Shown piece after piece: positions 46,275-58,367 of a stretch of DNA of 64,000 nt. How positions within the stretch are numbered: position 1 is the stretch's first letter; every line of letters starts with the position of its first letter. The position numbers were made by a program, and so were the translations under genes. Source of the stretch: Persicaria tinctoria (taxonomy: Eukaryota; Streptophyta; Magnoliopsida; Caryophyllales; Polygonaceae); assembly GCA_037127255.1 (NCBI GenBank), contig JBANSL010000004.1, forward strand, positions 9,238,001 through 9,302,000. Reading direction: 5' to 3'. The notes beneath the pieces are model-generated. The model saw only the letters and a list, made by a program, of their open reading frames with translations. It did no database searches and was not told the DNA's origin.

Positions 46275-46743
46275 TGTTACAACCCCGTCCCACATCGGAT
46301 ATCATAAGGATGTTGGGAGTGGTTTATAAGTGATTCAAGCCTTATCCATGTTACAAGAGCTCTTCTTTTTCAGGCTCCAAGTGAGGACAACAGACCTGAG
46401 AGGGCTAGGTGGCATTGGCTTGCGCCTTTTAAGACCTCGGGTCTTAAAAATGGTATTAGAGTCGACTCTGAGCCCGGAGGTACTCCGACAGTATGCTCGG
46501 GTACGCTTCTCTTGGAGGGCATTCCCTTGGGCCTGACGGGGTCGTCAATGCTTTAAGTGGGGGAGATTGTAACACCCCCATCACACATCAGATATAATAA
46601 GGATGTTAGGAGTGGTTTATAAGTGATTCAAGCTCTACCCATGTCACAAGAGCTCTTCCTTTTCAGACTCTAAGTGAGGACAACGAACCTGAGAGGGCTA
46701 GGTGGCATGGGTTGCTGCCTCTTAAGATCTCGGGTCTTCCAAT
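46275..46743 (+). mobile_element. TRIM (terminal-repeat retrotransposon in miniature), 469 bp
   Basis: 5' LTR 46275-46450 (TGTTACAACCCCGTCCCACA..) and 3' LTR 46568-46743 (TGTAACACCCCCATCACACA..) are about 176 bp each. The primer-binding site TGGTATTAGAGTC follows the first LTR (46451). A purine tract AAGTGGGGGAGAT precedes the second (46556-46567). The internal part is only 117 bp and non-coding. It has the hallmarks of TRIMs. Confidence 0.88.
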
Positions 46744-47109
46744 AAGTTGGGTGGGCTAAATTGCCAATTGTATCAAAGTCCGACTTGGATCGATTACTGG
46801 GGGTTGTGAGCACGAGCGCACGTGTTGTAGCCTAACACACAAGCTAAGTGAGGTTCCATTCTAAAACCAATTGGCAATATAAGGAGTAGCTCACCGACTC
46901 ATATAATAAGGCTTGTTATATTCAACTTTCGATGTGGGACTCTTTTGGTCTCATTAACATCTCTCAACACACCCTCGCAAGCGCAACTAGGGAATGCCTC
47001 ATCTAGTTGACACTTGGTCCACTTGGACAACTGGTAACCCAAACCAGGATCGAAAGATGGGCCATTAGGCTAACCCGTTATCCTTCTCCTCTCCTCCCCA
47101 CAACAAAGA
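46744..47109. other. LTR-like fragment, no gene
   Basis: Contains TTCGATGTGGGACTC..CTCTCAACACA, a phrase found at the ends of many plant LTRs; a related phrase occurs at 46035-46080. No complete element was delimited. Confidence 0.4.
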
Positions 47110-48060
47110 AGATGAATCCACATCGAATTCATGATGATTTTTCGTGGAAATACCCTTGTATGTATCTAGGGAGTATTGTTAGGGGATGGACATCCGCTCG
47201 TACCAACCCGATGTTTGCTGCTCTCAATCAAGAAACAAAACCCCTATGTGTTCCTTATTCCATCCACGACCACTTGACGGAAACCGGAAACATAGTCTCT
47301 ACGTGGAATCCCGAGGTTGAGTCGCTTCCTCTTCTCTCTCTCGATCATCTCTCAACAAATTGCTTTTAAGATGAAATCTCCCTCAACTTGTGCGCTAAGC
47401 TACTGGTGCATCTGCGCCAGGGCACACGACCCTCAGACAACAGTCCGAGTCGAACTTTTATACATAATCACATTCAACCATCTCTGAAGGGCGATATTGA
47501 TTCTGTTCCACCCTCTCTCTTTCTTTTTCTTTCGCCGGGCATATCTATTCCACCATATTTTGACATAATCTACTCAAGCCATGGATTGGTGGTGTATCGA
47601 TTGCCAGCAAAATCTATCCATGAACGGTGTATTGGATTTGTTAGTATTACTTCAAAGAAGGTATATCATGTCAGCTACAAAGTCGTATTACTCCGGGGAT
47701 TTCAGAAACTCGCTCACAATGATGTTATTTTGTTCCGAGGGTGGCGATTGGATCTACAAATATCTCCTCAATTGCCCAAGAACCGTGTTTTGAAAGCATT
47801 TTACACAATTCTATAATGGCCTTCTCTATTGTGACTTATGACCCATACTATCTTCTTGACAGTTTTGTAGGGGCACACAAATACATCCTCGAATATGGCG
47901 ATATACATGTTTTGAGTGATTCTAAGTTGAAGTTTTTTGTTTGGCGTTTGATTGATTGCACTAAGAGAGAATGGTCACTGGAGAAAACACTTGTAATTAG
48001 TAAGATGTGTTATAAGAATATGTCATTCTTCAACCACGCTTTGGTTGCTCCCCTCCCTTA
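47110..48060 (+). pseudogene. F-box-associated domain pseudogene (right arm)
   Basis: Overlapping plus-strand frames carry pieces of one protein: FSWKYPCMYLGSIVRGWTSA, then a stop at 47367-47369. PPYFDIIYSSHGLVVYRLP follows, then LTMMLFCSEGGDWIYKYLLN in another frame, then YDPYYLLDSF and EYGDIHVLSDSKLKFFVWRL. These match the C-terminal half of the left-arm F-box gene in reverse orientation and add the middle that the left arm lacks. Several frameshifts and stops show it is dead. No F-box motif was found upstream. Confidence 0.65.
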
Positions 48061-48500
48061 GGATGACGACTTAATTTGTTATGTTCTAGACGTCGATAAC
48101 ACCATTACATCTACCAATGAAGAGGTGTTATATGGAGACTTTATGATCTTACAAAAGAACAAGTGTATAGTTTTGAAAGTGACTCTTTCATATCTTTTAC
48201 TCTGCGTCCATGGGCATGCACTTTTCAGCTCAAAAATAGGACCATTTTAGGGGGAAATATAAAAAAATATGCACTACATGGTTTCCCTCTTTTTCAAATG
48301 TAGTTTATCATAGATTTTTTGTTGTCATTCATCATAGATTTTTTGGTTAGATCATATTCATTGGAAAGATGGTTAACTTTTGTATCAAGACCAGATTTGT
48401 TGGATATATGTTTTTTAATGGAGAAATATTGGAACATAATAAAATTGATCAAATGGGTCCAATTATATCATTGCTTTGAGGCTTTACCTTGAAATGGTTA

Positions 48501-48871
48501 TATCAATTTTTAACTTTTTCTTACCTTCCATTTTCATTTTATATATCTCTCTTATAAAGTAATGATAAAAGACAAAGCTCAAGAACAATGGGCACTTAGA
48601 TTGCATCTTTTAGTGATTTATACCATATATCACTATTTGTATTCTCATATCTTTTGAACCAGTGTTACTTTTGTAGAAAACTTCTCCCACCTCTTTAACT
48701 TTTTTTATGTGAAAATTTGAATAATCTCATCATTTTGTATCATTAGTATACTAACCAAGCAAATAGAAGCAAGGAGCTTATTGACATATTTCCTCTTAAA
48801 TGGCGTCCATCAATTGCTTTCAGCTTAAATTTTTCGTCTTCCACTAGTTAAATTGAACTTAAATAGTCTAG
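48501..48871. other. Gene-free stretch before the repeat block
   Basis: AT-rich, no coding signal. Confidence 0.4.
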
Positions 48872-48940
48872 TCTATATCTATATCTATATCTATATCTAT
48901 ATCTATATCTATATCTATATCTATATCTATATCTATATAA
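48872..48940. repeat. (TCTATA)n microsatellite
   Basis: About eleven uninterrupted TCTATA units, an expansion of the normal Helitron 5' start sequence. Confidence 0.9.
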
Positions 48941-49277
48941 ACCTTAAAAGTTGTGTACATGGGCAATTTATTGCCATCATTTACTCATTTCAAGTTTTCA
49001 CTATTTTATCTTATCTATTCATTTTTTTATCATGAAAACATGTTTAGCTCAATGGTTATCATTGTTGTTGACAACCCTTTATCTAGGGATCGAATCCCAT
49101 TAGTTACATCCGCTCTTTTATTTTTTAAGAGATCCTGGCTTTACCTCATTTTAAATGCTCAATTGAAAGAAATTAAAGTAGCTTCTCCTTTTTTTTTTTT
49201 TTACGAATTGCTTAGTTAAATATGTATATTACGTTGTAAACAATATGTAGTCAAGTACCTTACAAATTATTTTCATA

Positions 49278-49439
49278 TAATTATACAATAATAAATCTAC
49301 GTACAAGCTTGTACGTAGATTTATTATTGTATAATTACTTTTAGATAAAAATTACTTTTATTGAACCTTAATTTAATAGATATAAGTTCTTAAGAACTTA
49401 TATCTATTAAATTAAGGTTCAATAAAAGTAATTTTTATC
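49278..49439. repeat. Pair of perfect palindromes (60 bp and 96 bp), copy 1
   Basis: 49278-49337 is a perfect 60-bp palindrome centred on AAGCTT. After six bases, 49344-49439 is a perfect 96-bp palindrome centred on CTTAAG. The pair recurs at 51323-51484 and 53368-53529. Neither has a loop, so the DNA can form full cruciforms. Confidence 0.95.
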
Positions 49440-50164
49440 AAATATATACTGATAAATTTTAATTTTATCAAATAAAAGTAATTTACTTCTTAATTTAATT
49501 TCAATAAGAGAGAAAATTGCAAGTCAAAAGACTGATAATGCACTATTTGGTTTAGGAATTAAAAATAATATGTTTTATATTTCATGAGTAGAAATATATA
49601 CTGTCTTCCAAAATCTCCAAATATTTAGAAAGGGGAAAAACGTTTGGAAATACCGATCGAAGTTTTCCCCAAAATAAATTAAATATATGAATGATTTATT
49701 TTTTCTTGGCACTAGCTAATTCAACGTGCTAATTAAATATCTATTTAAATTAAATGTTTTACTTCGTTGTCTTTTCAATTTTTATGAAGTCTTTTTTTAT
49801 CAACGTTGTTATATATTGAGTTTTTACCTAAGGTTAAATTATACTAAATGCTTTTTACATATTTACGTAAAATTATAACTAGGTGAATGAAAAGAGTTAC
49901 AAATTAGCTATTTAATTATATTTATTGTTTTATCTTTTACCTTGGCTAAATGAAAAGACTTGCAATTTACAACAAGAGTCTTTTCACATATTTACGTCAA
50001 AATATAAATGGGATAAATGAAAAGACTGACTACTAAGTAGCTATTTATACCTTTTAATGTTTTATCTTCTTTTTTGAGTAAATGAAAAGAGTTACAATTT
50101 CACTATTTATACCTCTAACTATTTTATGTTCTATCCGATCAATTGATCATTCATATTCATCGCC

Positions 50165-50453
50165 GAATAAGGGATGGCTCTATTGCACGGAACTCAAATG
50201 GTGCTAAAGTATGTACAGGCCGGAGGAAGTGGAATTTATGGGGTAGCAGGAGCACTGATCAAGGAATTAATTAGGATGGCTCGGGACTTCAATTCCATGG
50301 CTGCAGATGAACTTTGTCAGACGTGAGGGTAACCAAGTTGCCCACCTTTTGGCTCACATGAGGCCTACAAATTATTTTTTTGTTTATTCAGAAGATGATT
50401 TACCAACTTTGTTGTTTGATATTGTTTTTGGAGACTTGATGATTTCGAAATAG
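50165..50453 (+). pseudogene. RNase H-like C-terminal fragment, copy 1
   Basis: The frame from 50310 to the stop at 50451-50453 reads FVRREGNQVAHLLAHMRPTN and ends GDLMISK, the conserved R-R-E-G-N-x-x-A-H-x-L-A end of plant RNase H-like (LINE-derived) domains. Upstream, LIRMARDFNSMAADEL is in a different frame, so at least one frameshift is present. Copies lie at 52210-52498 and 54255-54543. It is probably a captured or inserted LINE piece. Confidence 0.6.
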
Positions 50454-50717
50454 AATGAAAATTGTATGCGATTTCATTTGCAGCTGTCCATATGTACCGC
50501 AGTACAGTTGCCTACAGTTTTTGGAGACTTACAATTTAGAGCAAGTAAGGATTGCTTTGATTCGCCTAAAAGAAGCCCGCAATCAGGTAATTTCGGTTCT
50601 GAAACCCTAATTGCAACTCATCACTCGCATAATCCCTAAAAGTTCATCGTTTCAGTAGCAATTTCATTTTTCTGATTGATGATTTCCTTCGCGATTTGTA
50701 TAGGGAGATCATTCCAG

Positions 50718-50769
50718 ATGGCGTCCCGTTTATCATGGAAGCTTAACTCTGTTCTGTATTGTTCAATCG
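50718..50769 (+). pseudogene. Gene-start-like exon (captured fragment), copy 1
   Basis: ATG opens MASRLSWKLNSVLYCSI and ends at a good donor CG|GTAGGT. Just upstream, AATCAG|GTAATTTC..TTTGTATAG|GGAGATC looks like a leader intron. The rest of the gene is absent. Copies lie at 52763-52814 and 54808-54859. Helitrons commonly capture such pieces; the source gene is not recognised. Confidence 0.45.
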
Positions 50770-53700
50770 GTAGGTTCATTTTGTCCTGTCTTACTCACGA
50801 TTTTCAAAGCTTGGCTATCATTCACCAAACGTATAATTCATTAAATAAAAAATGAGACGAGTGTATATTGATCAAGTCAGTTTTAACTATAATTAATCTT
50901 TAGATTATTTTCATTTTTTATACTAGAAAACCATAATCTATTTCAATTTTCATGTTCATATGACACCAATTATATTCTTATTTTTCATATTTGTACATGA
51001 CTTTTGGGCAATTTATTGCCATCATTTACTCATTTCAAGTTTTCACTATTTTATCTTATCTATTCATTTTTTTATCATGAAAACATGTTTAGCTCAATGG
51101 TTATCATTGTTGTTGACAACCCTTTATCTAGGGATCGAATCCCATTAGTTACATCCGCTCTTTTATTTTTTAAGAGATCCTGGCTTTACCTCATTTTAAA
51201 TGCTCAATTGAAAGAAATTAAAGTAGCTTCTCCTTTTTTTTTTTTTTACGAATTGCTTAGTTAAATATGTATATTACGTTGTAAACAATATGTAGTCAAG
51301 TACCTTACAAATTATTTTCATATAATTATACAATAATAAATCTACGTACAAGCTTGTACGTAGATTTATTATTGTATAATTACTTTTAGATAAAAATTAC
51401 TTTTATTGAACCTTAATTTAATAGATATAAGTTCTTAAGAACTTATATCTATTAAATTAAGGTTCAATAAAAGTAATTTTTATCAAATATATACTGATAA
51501 ATTTTAATTTTATCAAATAAAAGTAATTTACTTCTTAATTTAATTTCAATAAGAGAGAAAATTGCAAGTCAAAAGACTGATAATGCACTATTTGGTTTAG
51601 GAATTAAAAATAATATGTTTTATATTTCATGAGTAGAAATATATACTGTCTTCCAAAATCTCCAAATATTTAGAAAGGGGAAAAACGTTTGGAAATACCG
51701 ATCGAAGTTTTCCCCAAAATAAATTAAATATATGAATGATTTATTTTTTCTTGGCACTAGCTAATTCAACGTGCTAATTAAATATCTATTTAAATTAAAT
51801 GTTTTACTTCGTTGTCTTTTCAATTTTTATGAAGTCTTTTTTTATCAACGTTGTTATATATTGAGTTTTTACCTAAGGTTAAATTATACTAAATGCTTTT
51901 TACATATTTACGTAAAATTATAACTAGGTGAATGAAAAGAGTTACAAATTAGCTATTTAATTATATTTATTGTTTTATCTTTTACCTTGGCTAAATGAAA
52001 AGACTTGCAATTTACAACAAGAGTCTTTTCACATATTTACGTCAAAATATAAATGGGATAAATGAAAAGACTGACTACTAAGTAGCTATTTATACCTTTT
52101 AATGTTTTATCTTCTTTTTTGAGTAAATGAAAAGAGTTACAATTTCACTATTTATACCTCTAACTATTTTATGTTCTATCCGATCAATTGATCATTCATA
52201 TTCATCGCCGAATAAGGGATGGCTCTATTGCACGGAACTCAAATGGTGCTAAAGTATGTACAGGCCGGAGGAAGTGGAATTTATGGGGTAGCAGGAGCAC
52301 TGATCAAGGAATTAATTAGGATGGCTCGGGACTTCAATTCCATGGCTGCAGATGAACTTTGTCAGACGTGAGGGTAACCAAGTTGCCCACCTTTTGGCTC
52401 ACATGAGGCCTACAAATTATTTTTTTGTTTATTCAGAAGATGATTTACCAACTTTGTTGTTTGATATTGTTTTTGGAGACTTGATGATTTCGAAATAGAA
52501 TGAAAATTGTATGCGATTTCATTTGCAGCTGTCCATATGTACCGCAGTACAGTTGCCTACAGTTTTTGGAGACTTACAATTTAGAGCAAGTAAGGATTGC
52601 TTTGATTCGCCTAAAAGAAGCCCGCAATCAGGTAATTTCGGTTCTGAAACCCTAATTGCAACTCATCACTCGCATAATCCCTAAAAGTTCATCGTTTCAG
52701 TAGCAATTTCATTTTTCTGATTGATGATTTCCTTCGCGATTTGTATAGGGAGATCATTCCAGATGGCGTCCCGTTTATCATGGAAGCTTAACTCTGTTCT
52801 GTATTGTTCAATCGGTAGGTTCATTTTGTCCTGTCTTACTCACGATTTTCAAAGCTTGGCTATCATTCACCAAACGTATAATTCATTAAATAAAAAATGA
52901 GACGAGTGTATATTGATCAAGTCAGTTTTAACTATAATTAATCTTTAGATTATTTTCATTTTTTATACTAGAAAACCATAATCTATTTCAATTTTCATGT
53001 TCATATGACACCAATTATATTCTTATTTTTCATATTTGTACATGACTTTTGGGCAATTTATTGCCATCATTTACTCATTTCAAGTTTTCACTATTTTATC
53101 TTATCTATTCATTTTTTTATCATGAAAACATGTTTAGCTCAATGGTTATCATTGTTGTTGACAACCCTTTATCTAGGGATCGAATCCCATTAGTTACATC
53201 CGCTCTTTTATTTTTTAAGAGATCCTGGCTTTACCTCATTTTAAATGCTCAATTGAAAGAAATTAAAGTAGCTTCTCCTTTTTTTTTTTTTTACGAATTG
53301 CTTAGTTAAATATGTATATTACGTTGTAAACAATATGTAGTCAAGTACCTTACAAATTATTTTCATATAATTATACAATAATAAATCTACGTACAAGCTT
53401 GTACGTAGATTTATTATTGTATAATTACTTTTAGATAAAAATTACTTTTATTGAACCTTAATTTAATAGATATAAGTTCTTAAGAACTTATATCTATTAA
53501 ATTAAGGTTCAATAAAAGTAATTTTTATCAAATATATACTGATAAATTTTAATTTTATCAAATAAAAGTAATTTACTTCTTAATTTAATTTCAATAAGAG
53601 AGAAAATTGCAAGTCAAAAGACTGATAATGCACTATTTGGTTTAGGAATTAAAAATAATATGTTTTATATTTCATGAGTAGAAATATATACTGTCTTCCA

Positions 53701-55095
53701 AAATCTCCAAATATTTAGAAAGGGGAAAAACGTTTGGAAATACCGATCGAAGTTTTCCCCAAAATAAATTAAATATATGAATGATTTATTTTTTCTTGGC
53801 ACTAGCTAATTCAACGTGCTAATTAAATATCTATTTAAATTAAATGTTTTACTTCGTTGTCTTTTCAATTTTTATGAAGTCTTTTTTTATCAACGTTGTT
53901 ATATATTGAGTTTTTACCTAAGGTTAAATTATACTAAATGCTTTTTACATATTTACGTAAAATTATAACTAGGTGAATGAAAAGAGTTACAAATTAGCTA
54001 TTTAATTATATTTATTGTTTTATCTTTTACCTTGGCTAAATGAAAAGACTTGCAATTTACAACAAGAGTCTTTTCACATATTTACGTCAAAATATAAATG
54101 GGATAAATGAAAAGACTGACTACTAAGTAGCTATTTATACCTTTTAATGTTTTATCTTCTTTTTTGAGTAAATGAAAAGAGTTACAATTTCACTATTTAT
54201 ACCTCTAACTATTTTATGTTCTATCCGATCAATTGATCATTCATATTCATCGCCGAATAAGGGATGGCTCTATTGCACGGAACTCAAATGGTGCTAAAGT
54301 ATGTACAGGCCGGAGGAAGTGGAATTTATGGGGTAGCAGGAGCACTGATCAAGGAATTAATTAGGATGGCTCGGGACTTCAATTCCATGGCTGCAGATGA
54401 ACTTTGTCAGACGTGAGGGTAACCAAGTTGCCCACCTTTTGGCTCACATGAGGCCTACAAATTATTTTTTTGTTTATTCAGAAGATGATTTACCAACTTT
54501 GTTGTTTGATATTGTTTTTGGAGACTTGATGATTTCGAAATAGAATGAAAATTGTATGCGATTTCATTTGCAGCTGTCCATATGTACCGCAGTACAGTTG
54601 CCTACAGTTTTTGGAGACTTACAATTTAGAGCAAGTAAGGATTGCTTTAATTCGCCTAAAAGAAGCCCGCAATCAGGTAATTTCGGTTCTGAAACCCTAA
54701 TTGCAACTCATCACTCGCATAATCCCTAAAAGTTCATCGTTTCAGTAGCAATTTCATTTTTCTGATTGATGATTTCCTTCGCGATTTGTATAGGGAGATC
54801 ATTCCAGATGGCGTCCCGTTTATCATGGAAGCTTAACTCTGTTCTGTATTGTTCAATCGGTAGGTTCATTTTGTCCTGTCTTACTCACGATTTTCAAAGC
54901 TTGGCTATCATTCACCAAACGTATAATTCATTAAATAAAAAATGAGACGAGTGTATATTGATCAAGTCAGTTTTAACTATAATTAATCTTTAGATTATTT
55001 TCATTTTTTATACTAGAAAACCATAATCTATTTCAATTTTCATGTTCATATGACACCAATTATATTCTTATTTTTCATATTTGTACATGACTTTT

Positions 55096-56152
55096 TATAT
55101 ATGTATGGCCAATTAAAACTTAAAAGAGGTGTAGTTAAACTTTGCAATTTCAGTAAAGGTTGTATTCTTATTTTTCAATGAAGTCATTAGTGCAAAAAGT
55201 TTTGAGATGTTATACTTAAAATCAGGTAGTAGCAAAACATATATACAAATAGATGTCGAACATGGTGTGCATTTGTTTAATGACTAGGGTTCAAATTATA
55301 ATCTTATAATTTTAAAATATATCAGAGTGCATTGTGTGTTTATATATATACATAACAAAATAAGGTATAAATATTAATTATATTTTTCATACGAGTTTTA
55401 ACCTTATAATATAAGTTAATAATTATGGTGTTTTTTAGACAAGTATATGTTTATGGTATATATTAATCAGTATTTATTTAATGTTGATCAAATAATAAAA
55501 AAATTTGTAAATAATTTTAATTATATATTGACTAAAACATAAATTAAAATGTAATAAAAATATTAAACAATATATATAACCAATTTATACTTTTATCCAC
55601 TTAATGTCAGACTTTATGTTCAATTATCATATCTTTTTTTAACATTTTGGATTCTCTTAATTATATTCGTCAATTCATGTTATTTATGTATAAAATGCCT
55701 AGAGAAGTTTAATATATAGTAAGTTCAAAAGTTATCATATATTTCCAACCATTTTGTCTGCTAGCTTTTAACTATATTCAAGTCATTTTAATTGTGTATA
55801 AATTAGTGAGTTTATTGCATACGGTTTTTTTTTACCTTCCATAGAAGATTTGAAGGATGTCAAGTGTTGACTGTTTTTATTATGGAAAATCAACATGGAA
55901 TTGGATGAACTCCAAGCTAAATGGGTTGTTACAAGGATATCCAATGGATTGAATCATTTGTTCTATATTGATGGTGTTAATACTGTATACTACAGTATAA
56001 GATAATATGTGCTTTCATATTTCGTTAGCGGGACTAATTTATCGTTAGGTGAGTTTTTTCCATCATCTATGATTATAATTACTTTAAAGCTCATATTGTA
56101 TTTCTTCACCTATTTATAGACTCAATTCAATTCAATTTTATATAAACAATGT
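55096..56152 (+). other. Unique tail of the candidate Helitron
   Basis: AT-rich. An ATG near 55894 opens MELDELQAKWVVTRIS and stops within 35 codons; I do not recognise it. Confidence 0.4.
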
Positions 56153-56182
56153 CCCGTGCGTAGCACGGGTCTGCCACCCTAG

Positions 56183-57354
56183 TAAGATTCTTAATACTCC
56201 GTACTTCTTACTTCTTAGGTATCCAGTTGCAAGTTTATGTTAAAATTAAAAGGCTAAGATTAGTAGCATCGTGTTTTGTTTGCATTGTTTACTGGTATAA
56301 ACCGAATTATATTTTTCAAGTTGTTTGGTTGTAGTGAGAACATAAACATTTTTATTTTATGATGTGATTTGATTAGCTTTCAAAGCCTGATTTTTCTTGC
56401 AAATAAGTTGTTGATTGTCATCCGTCATTGATACAAAAGGTATATCGGGGTATAGAAGTTGGCTACCTTGAGAAGGTTGACAAACTTTGTGTTAGTTATT
56501 TCATTGAAGTATTTGTAAAAGCCAAGGGTAAGCTAAACACTTATTGTGTTTCTTTTTCTTAATTTTCATTCAAGTCTCTTCCATTAATTATAATCGGTAA
56601 TGGCTTATGACATAACCTTTATGAAGTGCTCCGGATTCTATTCCTCAGCGATGCTACTGAAAACATGGTTGAATCGATAACATTCTTACAAGCTTGACCA
56701 GTCAAAACAAATTTAGAGTGTAGGCTTGTAGCGTAATAGCAACATAATGTTATTTTAATAGGAAACATTGAGACTACTCTCTTAAAAGTCTTGGGCAAAA
56801 TTGCAGAAAACCACCCTTTAAATAAGGTGATTTTGTGGAAAACCACCTCTTAAAACTAAAATTGCAGAAAATCATCTCTTAAAACCATTTTCTTAGCAAA
56901 GTCACATCTATCACCCAATTTTCATTAATTGAATGTCAAAGTGCGAAAAAAGTCAATTATACCCATTGTTTAAAAAAAACATTATTTTAATCCGAATCCT
57001 TGGATAGGCAAGTACATTCGTTGTGTGTGTGGATTTCGCTCCAATTTCATTTTAATTCGTAAGTGTTTATCTGGTGGGGAGATGCCACTTGTTTTTATCG
57101 TGCTATGTCCATGGTCTTCTTTTTTTCATAGACAAGTGGCTATATAACAAAGAACAATAGTTATTTAACTACCTTTTTTTCGGAATACAATGTAAGGTCG
57201 TTATTTGACTACGACAACTTACAAGTTTGGTTGATTTAAGTATTAATTTAGATATTTATGTGTTACGAAGGTAAAGTTGTCTATCTAACTCAAACTCTCA
57301 TTCTTGAAGGGAAGTGCATGTTACCGTTATTATTTAAGTACCATAAGAAATTGG
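56183..57354. other. Gene-free stretch with dispersed repeat motif
   Basis: 56790-56890 contains several AACCACC(T/C)CTTAAA phrases related to the array at 4220-4345. A possible orphan exon (56440-56525, GTATATCGGGGTATAGAAGT..) lies between AG and GTAAGC but has no family I know. Confidence 0.4.
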
Positions 57355-57551
57355 ATTAACTTAAATATCAAGTACCAATGGCCACAAGCAAATGCATAAA
57401 ATCCATCTTGACCTAAAATTGAAATACAAGAATTAGACAGACTGATGTCTAGACTCTCTAGTTGCTCTTGAAAATATATAGGCGTGGGCGCATGAGACCA
57501 TGTTAAAAATGTTGACATTGAAAATTATTATAATACATGTTGTATGTACAT

Positions 57552-58367
57552 AGAGGCGGATCCAAACGGGGACATGTGCCCTCACCCTCATCCGAAGAAC
57601 CCCATATATGTATTCTCCTCGTCGATAGCTTCGTTTTGATATATAGTACGCATTAATCCGATAATCGAGTAAAAAGTTATGAAGGTTTGAAAATTGAAAG
57701 TATATTAATCACTTTAAATCTTATTTAAATAACCCACAATGCTTTTATATTTCATTTAGATTGACATTCCTACACTATAGTTTATCTTGAGATCTTTGAA
57801 ATGAGATGTTATATTACTCATTTTGACAGTTAGGTAAGAAATTATGAAAGTTTAAATGAAGAAAAATGTCAGATTTTCTAATTTGCAAGATATTAGTGAT
57901 GTTTCTAAAAAGATGATCGAGATAGGAATTCACAAAACTTTTGATTTGGTATATCATTGCATCGATTTTATTTTAGTGTTACCGGTTGCAAAAACTATAG
58001 TGGAAAAAACTTTCTTTACTATGGGTATTATCAAGCCATATTTGCACAACAAGATAGGAGAAGATTTTTCTCTCTGAGAGTTTTGTCTGCTAGGTTGAAA
58101 AAGATGTTTTCAAGCGCATTGATAATGATTTATCATTCAACATTTTTAGGATATGAAAACCCGTAAAATGGATTTATCATGTGTCGAATTGAACTATTTC
58201 ATTATAAAACTCTAATTAGCAATGAATTTTTTTATACTAGTAAACTCTTTTATTTTTATTGCTATTTTGTAGTGTTTGAAGACGTTATGTGTTGTACGAG
58301 TTCATGTTATTAATTGTCGTTTATCACCGGTGTGCCCCCACCCTCTTCGGGTTCTGGCTCCGCCACT
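57552..58367 (+). mobile_element. hAT element remnant inserted in the RLT3 fragment
   Basis: The ends AGAGGCGGATCCAAA and ..TCTGGCTCCGCCACT are imperfect inverted repeats of the common plant hAT type (AGTGGCGGAGCCAGA). Flanks ATGTACAT and TTACACAT are degenerate copies of the same 8-bp site. It contains the C-terminal transposase piece below and nothing else. Confidence 0.8.
57856..58077 (+). pseudogene. hAT transposase C-terminal dimerisation domain fragment
   Basis: 73 codons, including FSNLQDISDVSKKMIEIG, then LVYHCIDFILVLPVAKTIVE and TFFTMGIIKPYLHNKIGEDF. This is the hAT-family dimerisation region as found in zinc-finger MYM-type (TTF-type) hAT proteins; the usual VERAFSAM is changed to VEKTFFTM. 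The catalytic region is missing. Confidence 0.8.

Larger units (their letters stand above)
44880..48500. repeat. Large inverted duplication of an F-box gene region
   Basis: Left arm ~44880-45823 and right arm ~47698-48500 are diverged reverse complements. Matching landmarks include GAAACCATGTAGTGCATAT (45121) against ATATGCACTACATGGTTTC (48271), ATTGGATCTAC in the F-box-associated frames, and CATTTCAACATAAAGCCTC (44910) against GAGGCTTTACCTTGAAATGG (48479). A spacer of about 1.9 kb holds a solo LTR, the left F-box start and a TRIM. Transcription across it would give a long hairpin RNA. Confidence 0.75.
48961..55095 (+). repeat. Three head-to-tail copies of a 2,045-bp unit
   Basis: Copies 48961-51005, 51006-53050 and 53051-55095 each begin GGGCAATTTATTGCC and end GTACATGACTTTT. 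They appear identical apart from one seen substitution (G at 50559 and 52604, A at 54649). Even the T14 run keeps its length. This fits very recent amplification or an assembly effect. Confidence 0.95.
48872..56182 (+). mobile_element. Candidate large non-autonomous Helitron with internal triplication
   Basis: The 3' end is a textbook Helitron terminus: hairpin CCCGTGC-GTA-GCACGGG (56153-56169), nine bases, then CTAG (56179-56182) followed by T. The 5' end is placed at TCTATATCTATATC (48872), which matches the start of the other Helitrons here, but it lies in a microsatellite and is preceded by G rather than the usual A, so it is less certain. The body is three 2,045-bp repeats plus a 1.1-kb unique tail. 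No Rep/helicase is encoded. Confidence 0.6.

Noticed and set aside
46275..46743. Cassandra-type TRIM with 5S rRNA-like LTR
   Set aside because: No 5S internal promoter sequence is seen in these LTRs.
48853..49035. Frame encoding repeated Tyr-Ile
   Set aside because: Translation of the TCTATA microsatellite.
48961..55095. CRISPR or centromeric satellite array
   Set aside because: Only three long units in a plant genome, with gene fragments inside; no spacers and no short monomer.
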